Notes under the pieces: generated by a model
The model's input: only the letters and a program-made list of their open reading frames with translations
The model's database searches: none
Told to the model about the DNA's origin: nothing
In this document: piece by piece, positions 15,881-24,074 of the stretch
How the letters are laid out: the number at the start of each line of letters is the position of its first letter
Position numbering within the stretch: the stretch's first letter is position 1
Position numbers and translations under genes: made by a program
From: an uncultured Clostridia bacterium
GTDB taxonomy: Bacteria > Bacillota > Clostridia > Christensenellales > Borkfalkiaceae
Reading direction: 5' to 3'
Assembly: GCA_904419945.1 (NCBI GenBank)
Contig: CAJFTM010000009.1
Span: 36,649-76,163 of the forward strand
Length of the DNA stretch: 39,515 nucleotides

Positions 15881-18346
15881 ATGAAAAGGTTTTTGATTTT
15901 TGCGCTTTCGGTATTGCTGGCGCTCAGTTGCGCCGCCGGCTTTGCCGCCTGTACGGAGAGGTCAGACGACGATATGGGCGGCCCCGTGCAGCCGGTCGAC
16001 CCGAGCGACCCCGACGGACCGGGGGATCCCGGTGATCCTGATCAACCCGTCGATTCCGACGATCCGGGAGATTCGGATGACCCGGTCGATCCGGATACGC
16101 CGCACGAGCACACTTTCGGCGAATGGGTAGTGACCGTCCCCGCGACGTGTACGTCGATGGGCGAGGAGCAGCGCACCTGCTCCTGCGGCGAGATAGAGAC
16201 GCGCGAGATCTCCGCAAAGGGACATACGGAAGCGGTCGACGCAGCTGTTATGCCGACGTGCACGGAGACAGGCCTGACGGAGGGCAAGCACTGCTCCGTT
16301 TGTAATGCGGTGCTGTCCATACCGCAGGTCATTCCCGCTTTGGGGCACCGGTTTGTCAATAATATTTGTACCATTTGCGGCATTTCGGAAATCATCGAAA
16401 CAGAAGGATTACAGCTTATACTTTCAGAAAATGGAACTTACTATGATGTTGCTGGTTATACGGGGACTTCGGCAGAAGTCAAAATTCCTGCTACGTACAA
16501 CAATATCCCCGTGCAGAAGATCAAGGATTACGCATTTTCTGGTTGTTACAATTTGAAGAGCGTTGTGATCCCGGACGGTGTGATATCGATTGGAATGTAT
16601 TCGTTTTTTGGTTGTCGCAATTTAACGAGTATTAGCATTCCTGACAGTGTGGTATCAATCGGATGGTATGCATTTGCTTGTTGTAGTGGCCTGACAGATA
16701 TCATTATTCCGAGCAGCGTTGTTTCGATTGGGTGGTATGCTTTCAATGAGTGCAACAGCCTGACGGAAGTAACGATTCAGGATGGCATAACATCAATTGG
16801 GTGGTATGCGTTTTCCGGTTGCAGCAATTTGAAGGACATTGTCATTCCGGACAGCGTTACTGCGATCGGTGACTATGCGTTCTCTTATAGCGGTTTGACA
16901 AGTATAGTGATTCCAGATGGTGTAACATCGATCGGGTGGTACGCGTTCTCCGGTTGCAGCAGCCTGACGAGTATCGCGATCCCCGACAGTGTTACTTCGA
17001 TCGGGGCGGGGGCTTTCAATAATTGCTACAGTTTGATGAGTATTGTGATTCCCGATGGCGTGACTTCGGTTGGAAATGGTGTATTTAATGGCTGCGAAAG
17101 GTTAACAAGCGTGATGATCGGCGACGGCGTGACCTCGATTGAGGATGGGGCATTCCGAGGTTGCGGCAGTCTGACGAGTGTGACGATCTCGAGCAGCGTT
17201 ACCTCGATTGGGGATGAGGCGTTCCGTGGTTGCAGCAGCCTGACGAGTATCGCGATCCCCGACAGTGTTACTTCGATCGGGGCGGGGGCTTTCAATGATT
17301 GCTACAGTTTGAGAAGTGTATACATTACTGATATTGAGGCATGGCTCAATATCAAGTTCAACGGCGAGTTTTCAAACCCATTATATGCGAATTTTATAAA
17401 TTTGCCGTATAAAAATGATGAAACATATTTATATTTGAATGAAAATTTATTGACAGAGATCATTATACCGGATGGTATGATTTCAATTGGAGATTATGTG
17501 TTTTCCGGTTATCGTAGTTTGACAAGGGTAGTGATTCCGGACAGTGTAACCTCGATCGGGGATTCTGCATTTGCTCTTTGTAGCAACCTGACGAGCATCG
17601 CGATTCCGGACAGTGTGACATTGATTGGGCATTCTGCATTTGAAGGTTGCAGCAGCCTGACGAGCATCGCGATTCCGGACAGCGTGACATTGATTGGGCA
17701 TTCTGCATTTGAAGGTTGCAGCAGCCTGACGAGTGTGACGATTCCGAGCGGCGTTACTTCGATCGGGGATTATGCGTTCGCTTGGTGCGACAGCCTGACG
17801 AGTATCACGATCCCGGACAGTGTGACCTCGATCGGGGATGAGGCGTTCCGTAATTGCAACAGTCTGATGAACATATCGATCCCGGACAGCGTGACCTCAA
17901 TCGGGAACAGGGCGTTCTCTGAGTGCAGCAGCCTGACGAGTATTGCAATCCCGGACGGTGTGACCTCGGTCGGGTGGGAGGCATTCGCTTGGTGCGACAG
18001 CCTGACGAGTATTACAATCCCGGACAGCGTGACCACGATTGGGTATTCTGCGTTTGAAGGTTGCGGCAGCCTGACGAGCGTGACGATCGGCAATGGCGTG
18101 ACATCGATCGGGTATCAGGCATTCTATAATTGCGACAGCCTGACGAGTATCACGGTCCCGGACAGTGTGACCTCGATTGGGCATTCTGCGTTCGAAGGTT
18201 GCAACAGCCTGACGAGCGTCGTGTTTGAAAACCCGAACGGTTGGATCGCCGGTGGCGAGGCGATTTCGGCAGAGGATCTCTCCGATCCCGCGACGTCGGC
18301 AAACTATTTGCGCTATATTTATGATGGTTATTGGACACGCCAATAA
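15881..18346 (+). CDS. BspA-type leucine-rich-repeat surface lipoprotein (paralogue 2)
   Basis: An 821-residue predicted lipoprotein, paralogous to the product of 6278-8911. Signal MKRFLIFALSVLLALSCAAG ends in FAAC (Cys about 24). A Pro/Asp/Gly-rich spacer follows, then HEHTFGEW-type modules with CxxC pairs (about 70-170), then about 22 LRR_5 repeats of 23 residues (LTSIxIPDSVTSIGxxAFxxC) broken once near 485-530. The C-terminal NPNGW...GGEAISAEDLSDPA matches the end of paralogue 1. From about 16390 the codons are clearly more AT-rich than in paralogue 1, and several repeats are almost identical at the DNA level. AGAGGA/GAGGAGA precede ATG 15881; in-frame codons upstream would bury the signal peptide. 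Confidence 0.88.
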   Translation: MKRFLIFALSVLLALSCAAGFAACTERSDDDMGGPVQPVDPSDPDGPGDPGDPDQPVDSDDPGDSDDPVDPDTPHEHTFGEWVVTVPATCTSMGEEQRTCSCGEIETREISAKGHTEAVDAAVMPTCTETGLTEGKHCSVCNAVLSIPQVIPALGHRFVNNICTICGISEIIETEGLQLILSENGTYYDVAGYTGTSAEVKIPATYNNIPVQKIKDYAFSGCYNLKSVVIPDGVISIGMYSFFGCRNLTSISIPDSVVSIGWYAFACCSGLTDIIIPSSVVSIGWYAFNECNSLTEVTIQDGITSIGWYAFSGCSNLKDIVIPDSVTAIGDYAFSYSGLTSIVIPDGVTSIGWYAFSGCSSLTSIAIPDSVTSIGAGAFNNCYSLMSIVIPDGVTSVGNGVFNGCERLTSVMIGDGVTSIEDGAFRGCGSLTSVTISSSVTSIGDEAFRGCSSLTSIAIPDSVTSIGAGAFNDCYSLRSVYITDIEAWLNIKFNGEFSNPLYANFINLPYKNDETYLYLNENLLTEIIIPDGMISIGDYVFSGYRSLTRVVIPDSVTSIGDSAFALCSNLTSIAIPDSVTLIGHSAFEGCSSLTSIAIPDSVTLIGHSAFEGCSSLTSVTIPSGVTSIGDYAFAWCDSLTSITIPDSVTSIGDEAFRNCNSLMNISIPDSVTSIGNRAFSECSSLTSIAIPDGVTSVGWEAFAWCDSLTSITIPDSVTTIGYSAFEGCGSLTSVTIGNGVTSIGYQAFYNCDSLTSITVPDSVTSIGHSAFEGCNSLTSVVFENPNGWIAGGEAISAEDLSDPATSANYLRYIYDGYWTRQ
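17587..17724 (+). repeat. Two tandem 69-bp copies of one LRR unit
   Basis: Units 17587-17655 and 17656-17724 differ at one base and each encode one 23-residue LRR. A longer near-identical block recurs at about 16960-17040 and 17230-17310. This indicates recent slippage or gene conversion. Confidence 0.9.
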
Positions 18347-18366
18347 ATCATAAAACAAAAAAGAGT

Positions 18367-18394
18367 GGGCCTTCCGCCATTCGGCGGAAGGCCC
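18367..18394. terminator. Terminator hairpin after BspA-like gene 2
   Basis: Same 12-bp stem as 8920-8947, with loop ATTC instead of GTTC; preceded by AAAACAAAAAAG and followed by TGCTCATTTG, so the plus-strand T-tract is poorer than in the first copy. Confidence 0.75.
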
Positions 18395-18516
18395 TGCTCA
18401 TTTGTGGGGGAGAGAAGTTTGCGGGAGCAGCGGAAGAGGCGCGGGAGGGGAAGACAGCGAAGCGGTTTCGCTCATAATTCGCGGTTTTTTGCGGATACTG
18501 TTAGCGGATCAAAAGA

Positions 18517-18536
18517 TCGGGCGGCTCTCCGCCCGA
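18517..18536 (+). other. Leader hairpin ahead of the GT2-HAD gene
   Basis: 8-bp GC stem (18517-18524 with 18529-18536) with loop CTCT, ending 7 nt before the ribosome site CGAGAGG; it may affect translation initiation. No convincing promoter was found in 18395-18516. Confidence 0.45.
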
Positions 18537-18558
18537 AAAGATACGAGAGGTACCGCAT

Positions 18559-21500
18559 ATGCAAACAAATTCCGCGGCGACGCCGCTTTTATCCGTCGTC
18601 GTACCCGTCTATAAAACGGAGCGCTGGCTGCGCCGCTGTCTGGACAGCCTGCTCGGCCAGAGCCTGGAGGAGATCGAGGTCGTCTGCGTGGACGACGCCA
18701 GCCCCGACGGCTGCGCCGCCATCCTCGCCGAGTATGCCGCGCGCGATGCGCGCGTGCGCGTCGTCACGCATGCCCGCAACGAGGGGCTGTTCCGCGCCCG
18801 TTTGAGCGGCGTACGCGCTGCCCGCGGCGCGTACATCGCCTTTGTGGACAGCGACGACTACGTCAATTTAGACTGTTACCGCGCCGCGCTGGACGCCGCC
18901 GACGGCGCCGACATGGCCGTGCTCAACACCGTGCACGAGGATGCGCAGGGGAACCGTTACATTCACCCGCGCTACGCATCCTACCGCTTTGACGACTGCA
19001 AGGGGCAGCTCTTTTCCCGCTTTTTTGAACAGCGGGGGCTGTGCTTTATCTGGCACACCGTCTGGAACAAGGTGTACCGCCGCGCCCTGTTCGAACGCGC
19101 GCTTCCCTATTACGAGGCGCTGGACGGGCATTTGATCATGGCGGAAGATCTCTGCTTTTCTGTCGTCCTGTTTTATTTTGCGCAGAGCATCGCCTTTTCC
19201 GAGTACAGCTATTATTTCTATTACCAGCATGCGGATGCGAGCACATCGTTGGCGGGCGGCGTGCAGAAGTACGTCAAAAATATCGGCGATCTTCGCCGTG
19301 CCTTTGCCTTTGCCGAAGATTTCCTGCAAAAAGTGCGCGCTTCGGAAGCGGTCATGCAGGACTTTTATGCATGGCGGTCCCTGTATGGCCGCTTTTGGGC
19401 GGAAAACGTCAAAAATTCCGGGTTGAGCGGCGGAGAGCTGCGGACGCTCCATGCGCAGCTGCGGGAAGCATTCGGCGGAGAGGAGCCGACCCTTCCCTCC
19501 CCGCACGAGTCCTTCTTTTACGGCAAGACCTGTCCCTTCGATTCCCGCTACGTTTCCCTTTCCGATTACCTCTGCACGCTGCGCGCGGGCGAATGCGTCA
19601 GCTTTGACATCTTCGATACGCTGCTCGTGCGCCCCTTTTATGAACCGAAGGACCTCTTTTGCCTGCTCGACGGCGACTTCGCGCGCGAGAGCGACTGCGA
19701 TGTTCCCTTTCATGTCCTGCGCGAAAAGGGGGAACGCATTGCGCGGAGCAAAAATCTGTTGGGGGAGGAGGTCGACCTTGCCGCCATCTACGAGGTGATG
19801 GCATCCGCGTTCGGGCTGGAGCCGACGCTGCTGGAACGCATGCGCGGGCGGGAGCTGGAAGCAGAGCTGCGCTTCTGCGCGCCCCGCCGCAGCGTACAAA
19901 ATTTGTTTCGATTGCTTCGCCGGCGCGGCGCGCGCATCCTGCTCATTTCCGATATCTACCTGCCCCGCCCCTTTATGGAAAAACTTTTGGAAAAAAACGG
20001 CTACACCGGTTATGAGCGGATGTTCCTTTCCTGTGAGAGCGGCGTTACCAAACAGTCGGGCAATCTCTTCCGCGCCGCCGCAGTAGCCTGCGGCGTTGCG
20101 CCCGAACACATCCTGCACATCGGAGACAACTGGGAGAGCGATGTCGTCCGCGCACAGGGAGCGGGCCTGCGCACTTTTTTTTATGCGCGCTCGGTGGACT
20201 GCCTGCTGCAGCGCATATCCGATATACCTTCGACCGATATGTACCGCGATTATCTGCGCCCCACGGGCGGGGCCGTCAACGGGACCAATGCCCTGATGCG
20301 GCAGGGCGTGCGCTGTTCGCTCGCCGTCATCGCCAATCGCCTGTATGACGATCCGTTCAACAGCTATCCCGCAGGGTGTGCGTTCGGGCATGATCCGCGC
20401 TTTTTCGGCTATGCCGCACTGGGCATGCATCTGCTCGCGCTGACGCAATGGATCCGCGGCGAGAGCGGCGGAAGGGTGCGCTTTATCGCGCGCGACGGCT
20501 ACCTGCCCATGCGCGCCTATGCGCTGCTGTACGGAAGGGAAGGGACAAAATACCTGCATGTCTCCCGCCGCGCGCTGCTGCCCGTCACTTTGCTGCTGGG
20601 CGGCGGGCCCGCCCTGTTTGAGGTGAATGTCGCTCCCGGCGAGACGCCGCGCTCCCTCTGCTCGCTCGTGCGCCCGCTGCTCAAGCCGGCCTTTCTGCGC
20701 AAGATCGCAGAGGAAGAGCTGCTGCATGCGGGGAGTTCCGCCTTCGGACCGGATATCCCCTTTACCGGGGAGGCGGAGCTGCATCATTTTGTGACCCGCG
20801 TACTGCTGCCCAACCTCGATCCGGCTGCCTGTGCCCGCTATCGTTCCGCCCTTGCCGGATATTTTTCGGCACGCCTCAACGACGGCGATGCCTGCTTTGA
20901 TGTCGGTTACAGCGGACGCACGCTGCACATCCTCGCGAAGCTGACCGGGCGCAGGCTGCGCGGACTGTTCGTGCACGATTACGGGGACGGCGCCCGCGCG
21001 CTGCTCGCCGCGCGCGGGGTCTCCGTGCAGACCTTTTACGGGTTCGCGCCCGCGGTGGCGGGGCATATCCGAGAGCTGCTCCTCTCCGATGTCGCTCCTT
21101 CCTGTATCGGCTATGCGGTGGAGGAACAGGGAGTACGCCCGATATACGAGCCCGCTTATCTGCACTATACGGCGGCGTTTACGCTGCGCAGCGTACAGGA
21201 AGCGGCGCTCGCCTTCGTCGCGGATATGCGGCGCATCTTCGGCGACGCGCTCGAAGGGATGCCCCTGCGTGCGGCGGAAGCGTCCGCTCCGCTCGAATAT
21301 TGCCTGCTGTACTCTTCCGAAGAGGACCGCGCCCTGTTTTCGCCCGTTGCCTTTGAGGATCGCATGTATACGGGCAGAGAGCCGTCGCTGTTGGTCGACC
21401 TGTGGAGGCGGGACGTCGGCTATTATCTGCGCGAGGCCTCCGCGCCTCCGCAGCCGCGCGCCGTACAGCCTTCCGCAGGGGAGAACGAAGGTGTGTCAGC

Positions 21501-21603
21501 CGTCCTGCACGGCCAGCCGCGCTGGAAAAAGGCGGTCTATTATTGGCTGTTTGACCGCGAAACATTCCGCCGCAAGCTGAACGGAGAGGAGGGCGGGCGA
21601 TGA
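18559..21603 (+). CDS. Bifunctional GT2 glycosyltransferase / HAD-type (COG5610-like) surface polysaccharide protein
   Basis: A 1014-residue multidomain protein. Residues 1-~230 are a GT2 (GT-A) glycosyltransferase: LSVVVPVYKTERWLRRCLDS, VVCVDDASPDG and the metal-binding FVDSDDYV at 95-102. Residues ~345-560 form a HAD-like domain with motif I FDIFDTLL, motif II LLISDIYL, a lysine in GVTKQSG and motif IV HIGDNWESD, matching the predicted-hydrolase group often fused to glycosyltransferases. The last ~450 residues, with FDVGYSGRTLHILAKL and RFIARDGYLPMRAY, accompany that group and have no known function. It probably builds and trims a surface glycan at the cytoplasmic face. CGAGAGG sets ATG 18559. 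The next gene overlaps by ATGA. Confidence 0.87.
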   Translation: MQTNSAATPLLSVVVPVYKTERWLRRCLDSLLGQSLEEIEVVCVDDASPDGCAAILAEYAARDARVRVVTHARNEGLFRARLSGVRAARGAYIAFVDSDDYVNLDCYRAALDAADGADMAVLNTVHEDAQGNRYIHPRYASYRFDDCKGQLFSRFFEQRGLCFIWHTVWNKVYRRALFERALPYYEALDGHLIMAEDLCFSVVLFYFAQSIAFSEYSYYFYYQHADASTSLAGGVQKYVKNIGDLRRAFAFAEDFLQKVRASEAVMQDFYAWRSLYGRFWAENVKNSGLSGGELRTLHAQLREAFGGEEPTLPSPHESFFYGKTCPFDSRYVSLSDYLCTLRAGECVSFDIFDTLLVRPFYEPKDLFCLLDGDFARESDCDVPFHVLREKGERIARSKNLLGEEVDLAAIYEVMASAFGLEPTLLERMRGRELEAELRFCAPRRSVQNLFRLLRRRGARILLISDIYLPRPFMEKLLEKNGYTGYERMFLSCESGVTKQSGNLFRAAAVACGVAPEHILHIGDNWESDVVRAQGAGLRTFFYARSVDCLLQRISDIPSTDMYRDYLRPTGGAVNGTNALMRQGVRCSLAVIANRLYDDPFNSYPAGCAFGHDPRFFGYAALGMHLLALTQWIRGESGGRVRFIARDGYLPMRAYALLYGREGTKYLHVSRRALLPVTLLLGGGPALFEVNVAPGETPRSLCSLVRPLLKPAFLRKIAEEELLHAGSSAFGPDIPFTGEAELHHFVTRVLLPNLDPAACARYRSALAGYFSARLNDGDACFDVGYSGRTLHILAKLTGRRLRGLFVHDYGDGARALLAARGVSVQTFYGFAPAVAGHIRELLLSDVAPSCIGYAVEEQGVRPIYEPAYLHYTAAFTLRSVQEAALAFVADMRRIFGDALEGMPLRAAEASAPLEYCLLYSSEEDRALFSPVAFEDRMYTGREPSLLVDLWRRDVGYYLREASAPPQPRAVQPSAGENEGVSAVLHGQPRWKKAVYYWLFDRETFRRKLNGEEGGR

Positions 21604-22772
21604 GCGAGAGAGTACGTCCGTTCGCAGTGCAGGGCGGAGGCGGGGTGCCCGCTGCGCCCGTGGCAGAAGGGGGAGCCGTCCCGGAGAAGGGGGCGGAAGG
21701 CGGAGCGGTCCGTGTGCAGCCGGCAGGGGAAGGGCCGCTCGTTTTGGACGGCGGCGGCGCGATCCTGCAGGAAGCGCCGGATGCGCGCGATCCCGTCCTG
21801 TCTGTGGGGCGGAATACGGGCAATCTGCTGTTTATGAGCGCGCTGCAAAAGCTGTTCCCGGCGGCGCTGCTGCCGCACGATTACCGCGCCCGCGGCATCG
21901 ATCCCAAGCAGTACCGCTATATCGTGCTGTCCGATCTCATCTGGATCCGTCCGAACGACGAGTTCCCCGCCGTCGAGCAGCTGCTCGACGATACGTCTGC
22001 GCGCATCCTGCCCCTCTCCGTCGGGCTGCAGGCGCCCGCGCGCGATCTCGGTTTTCGCCTGCGCCCGCGCACGGTGCGCCTTCTCGCGCGGCTGCAGGAG
22101 CGCGCCCTTCTCGGTGTACGAGGGGAATACACGGCCGAAGTGCTCCGTGCCCACGGCATCCGCAACGTGCAACCGGTGGGCTGCCCGTCCCTGTATTGGC
22201 CGCAGCGGCGGGATTTTCGCATTGAAAGCCGCGTACCCGGCAGGCCGCTGCGCGCTGCCGCCAATTTCCGCACTTTTTACGGCCGCGCGACGCATGCAGA
22301 GCGCGTCTTTCTGCGCTGGTGCGCCGATCGCGGCCTGCGCTTCGTCGAACAGACGGAGCAGGAAGTTACGCCAGACTTTTTGAACGGGGACGAACCCTTT
22401 TTTGCTTATATCCGCCGCTATCTGCGCCTGCGCGGGGTGCTGTTTGCGGACGAAGCGGAGTGGCGCGCCGCCCTCTCCGCGTATGATTTTTCCATCGGCA
22501 TGCGTTTTCACGGCAACGTGATGGCGCTGCGCTGCGGCGCTCCGGCACTCTTTTTGCGGCACGATTCGCGCACGGCGGAATTGATCGACTTTTTCCGCCT
22601 GCCGTCGATGGAAGCGGAGGATTTTGACGGCGGCCGCCCGCTCGCCTATTATTATGAGCGGGCCGATTATTCCGCGTTCAACGCCGCCTATCCCTCCCGC
22701 TTTGATGCGTTTGTCGCCTTTTTGCGGCGCAACGGGTTTACCGTGCGGACGGAGCTCCCTCCGGCAAAGTGA
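21600..22772 (+). CDS. Polysaccharide pyruvyl transferase family protein
   Basis: A 390-residue member of the PS_pyruv_trans family, which adds ketal-linked pyruvate (or related groups) to sugars of surface polysaccharides. Signs are RNTGNLLFMSAL near 80, VLSDLIWIRPNDE, LPLSVGLQAPARD, LGVRGEYTAEVLRAHGI, PVGCPSLYW and the C-terminal SIGMRFHGNVMALRCGAP. The first ~60 residues are Gly/Ala/Pro-rich and low in complexity, which is odd for the family. Even so, the start at 21600 has GGAGAGGAGG just before it and overlaps the GT2-HAD stop as ATGA, so translation is coupled. It likely decorates the glycan made by the preceding enzyme. Confidence 0.85.
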   Translation: MSERVRPFAVQGGGGVPAAPVAEGGAVPEKGAEGGAVRVQPAGEGPLVLDGGGAILQEAPDARDPVLSVGRNTGNLLFMSALQKLFPAALLPHDYRARGIDPKQYRYIVLSDLIWIRPNDEFPAVEQLLDDTSARILPLSVGLQAPARDLGFRLRPRTVRLLARLQERALLGVRGEYTAEVLRAHGIRNVQPVGCPSLYWPQRRDFRIESRVPGRPLRAAANFRTFYGRATHAERVFLRWCADRGLRFVEQTEQEVTPDFLNGDEPFFAYIRRYLRLRGVLFADEAEWRAALSAYDFSIGMRFHGNVMALRCGAPALFLRHDSRTAELIDFFRLPSMEAEDFDGGRPLAYYYERADYSAFNAAYPSRFDAFVAFLRRNGFTVRTELPPAK

Positions 22773-22818
22773 TGAGGCGCTGGCAGCGGCCGCTTCCGGA
22801 CAAGAATAAAATACTGCG

Positions 22819-22843
22819 GCGCGCGCGAAATTTTCGCGCGCGC
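22819..22843. repeat. GC/AT palindrome between the pyruvyltransferase and DUF3810 genes
   Basis: A 12-bp inverted repeat (22819-22830 with 22832-22843), alternating GC outside and AAA/TTT at the centre, directly abutting the -35 region of the next gene. It has no T-tract. It may be a weak terminator or an operator. Confidence 0.55.
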
Positions 22844-22875
22844 TTGACTGTATTTTCGCAGATCTGTGGTATAAT
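22844..22875 (+). promoter_or_regulatory. Extended -10 promoter of the DUF3810 gene
   Basis: TGG-TATAAT at 22867-22875 is an extended -10. A TTGACT sits at 22844-22849 but with a 20-bp spacer. The expected start of transcription falls at the A of the ATG (22882). Confidence 0.65.
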
Positions 22876-22881
22876 GGGATC

Positions 22882-23973
22882 ATGAAACCGCTGTATCCCG
22901 TGCGGCGGCCCGCCCGCCTGCGCGTTCTGTGCATTTTGGCGTTGGCCGCAGCGCTCTTATTGCTGCTCGCCGATATTCCCGTCCTTGCCGAGTATTTTTT
23001 CGCGCGGGGAGTCACCCGCCTGCTCTCCTGGTTCCTCTCCGGCATTTCCGGCATCCTGCCGTTTTCTCTGTACGAGGTCACCGCTCTCTGCCTGATCGCA
23101 TGCGCGGTGCTGCTCGTCATCGGGTTCATCGTCCTCTTGCATGACCGCAATTTTGCCCGCGTTCGGCTGTGGCTGTACCGCCTCGCCGCGGCGGGTCTCT
23201 CGGTGCTGATCGCCTTCGGCGCACTGTATGCTCCGCTGTATGAGCGCCTTCCTGCGGCAGGGGCGCTCGGGTTGCCAGAAGTTACCGTCACGGATGAGCT
23301 CGCCTATGCTGCGGCGGAATATTATGTGGAGGAGCTGAACGCCCTGTCTGACCGCATGGAGCGGGACGGGGCAGGCAATGTCGTCTGTCCGTATACTTTC
23401 GGGGAGATCGCCGGCTTGCTCAATGCCGCTTTTGCCGAGTATGAGGGCGGATATTTTGCCCCTTATTCCGTTCGCCCCAAGGCGGTGGCTCTGTCTGTCG
23501 GCATGAGCGCGATCGGCATTACGGGTATCTACTTTCCCTTTTATGCCGAAGCGAATCTCAACACAAATATCCCCTCTTACGAGTTGGGCGTCACCATGGC
23601 GCACGAGCTGGCGCACGCGCACGGCGTCGCGCAGGAGGGGGAGGCGAACGTCGTCGCGTATGTGCTCTGTCTCCGTTCGGGGGACGATTACCTGCGTTAC
23701 GGAGGGCTGATGCGCGCCGTTGCGTCCCTGCTCAATTCCCTTCCGGAAGAGCCGTTCGAGGAACTGTATGCCCGCCTGCGCCCGCAGATCGTGCAGGAGT
23801 GGCGCAACGCGGATGAACTCTATTCCCGTTACGACGGGTGGTTGGATACATTGTCCGCCTTTTTGAACGATCTGTTTTTGAAGGCCAACGGCGTCCCCGG
23901 CGGCACGCGCAGCTACAGTCAGACGGCCGAGAGCCTCATTGCGCTGTATGTACAGGTCGCGGGCGGGAACTAG
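22882..23973 (+). CDS. DUF3810-type membrane protein with zinc-protease HEXXH motif
   Basis: A 363-residue protein. Three N-terminal hydrophobic segments (about 15-37, 55-85, 98-120) are followed by an extracytoplasmic domain. That domain has MAHELAHAHGVAQEGEANVVA near 236-255: HELAH binds zinc and the downstream EGEAN supplies a third ligand, as in gluzincins. This arrangement fits the DUF3810 family, membrane-bound putative metallopeptidases with no known substrate. Codon 1 is only six bases from the -10 and no Shine-Dalgarno is present, so the mRNA may be leaderless. The following M16 gene has its own promoter, but two putative zinc peptidases side by side may share an envelope-protein role. 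Confidence 0.82.
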   Translation: MKPLYPVRRPARLRVLCILALAAALLLLLADIPVLAEYFFARGVTRLLSWFLSGISGILPFSLYEVTALCLIACAVLLVIGFIVLLHDRNFARVRLWLYRLAAAGLSVLIAFGALYAPLYERLPAAGALGLPEVTVTDELAYAAAEYYVEELNALSDRMERDGAGNVVCPYTFGEIAGLLNAAFAEYEGGYFAPYSVRPKAVALSVGMSAIGITGIYFPFYAEANLNTNIPSYELGVTMAHELAHAHGVAQEGEANVVAYVLCLRSGDDYLRYGGLMRAVASLLNSLPEEPFEELYARLRPQIVQEWRNADELYSRYDGWLDTLSAFLNDLFLKANGVPGGTRSYSQTAESLIALYVQVAGGN

Positions 23974-23983
23974 CGAGGGAGAG

Positions 23984-24009
23984 GGGCGGCGCCGAAATCG
24001 GCGCCGCCC
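23984..24009. terminator. Weak terminator hairpin after the DUF3810 gene
   Basis: 12-bp perfect stem (23984-23995 with 23998-24009), loop AA, without a T-tract. Confidence 0.5.
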
Positions 24010-24015
24010 GACCCG

Positions 24016-24044
24016 TTGCCTTTTCAGCGGATATTTGTTATAAT
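24016..24044 (+). promoter_or_regulatory. Promoter of the M16 peptidase gene
   Basis: -35 TTGCCT (24016-24021), 17-bp spacer, -10 TATAAT (24039-24044). Confidence 0.82.
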
Positions 24045-24074
24045 GGATTGAATCCCATCGGAGGATCACTGGTC

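Noticed and set aside
16560-18230. CRISPR-like array of regular repeats
   Set aside because: The 69-bp period equals one 23-residue LRR in an open frame; there are no unique spacers.
18868-21165. Long minus-strand open frame (765 codons) across the GT2-HAD gene
   Set aside because: It is a shadow in GC-rich coding DNA: no family motif, no ribosome site, and the plus frame has clear GT2 and HAD motifs.
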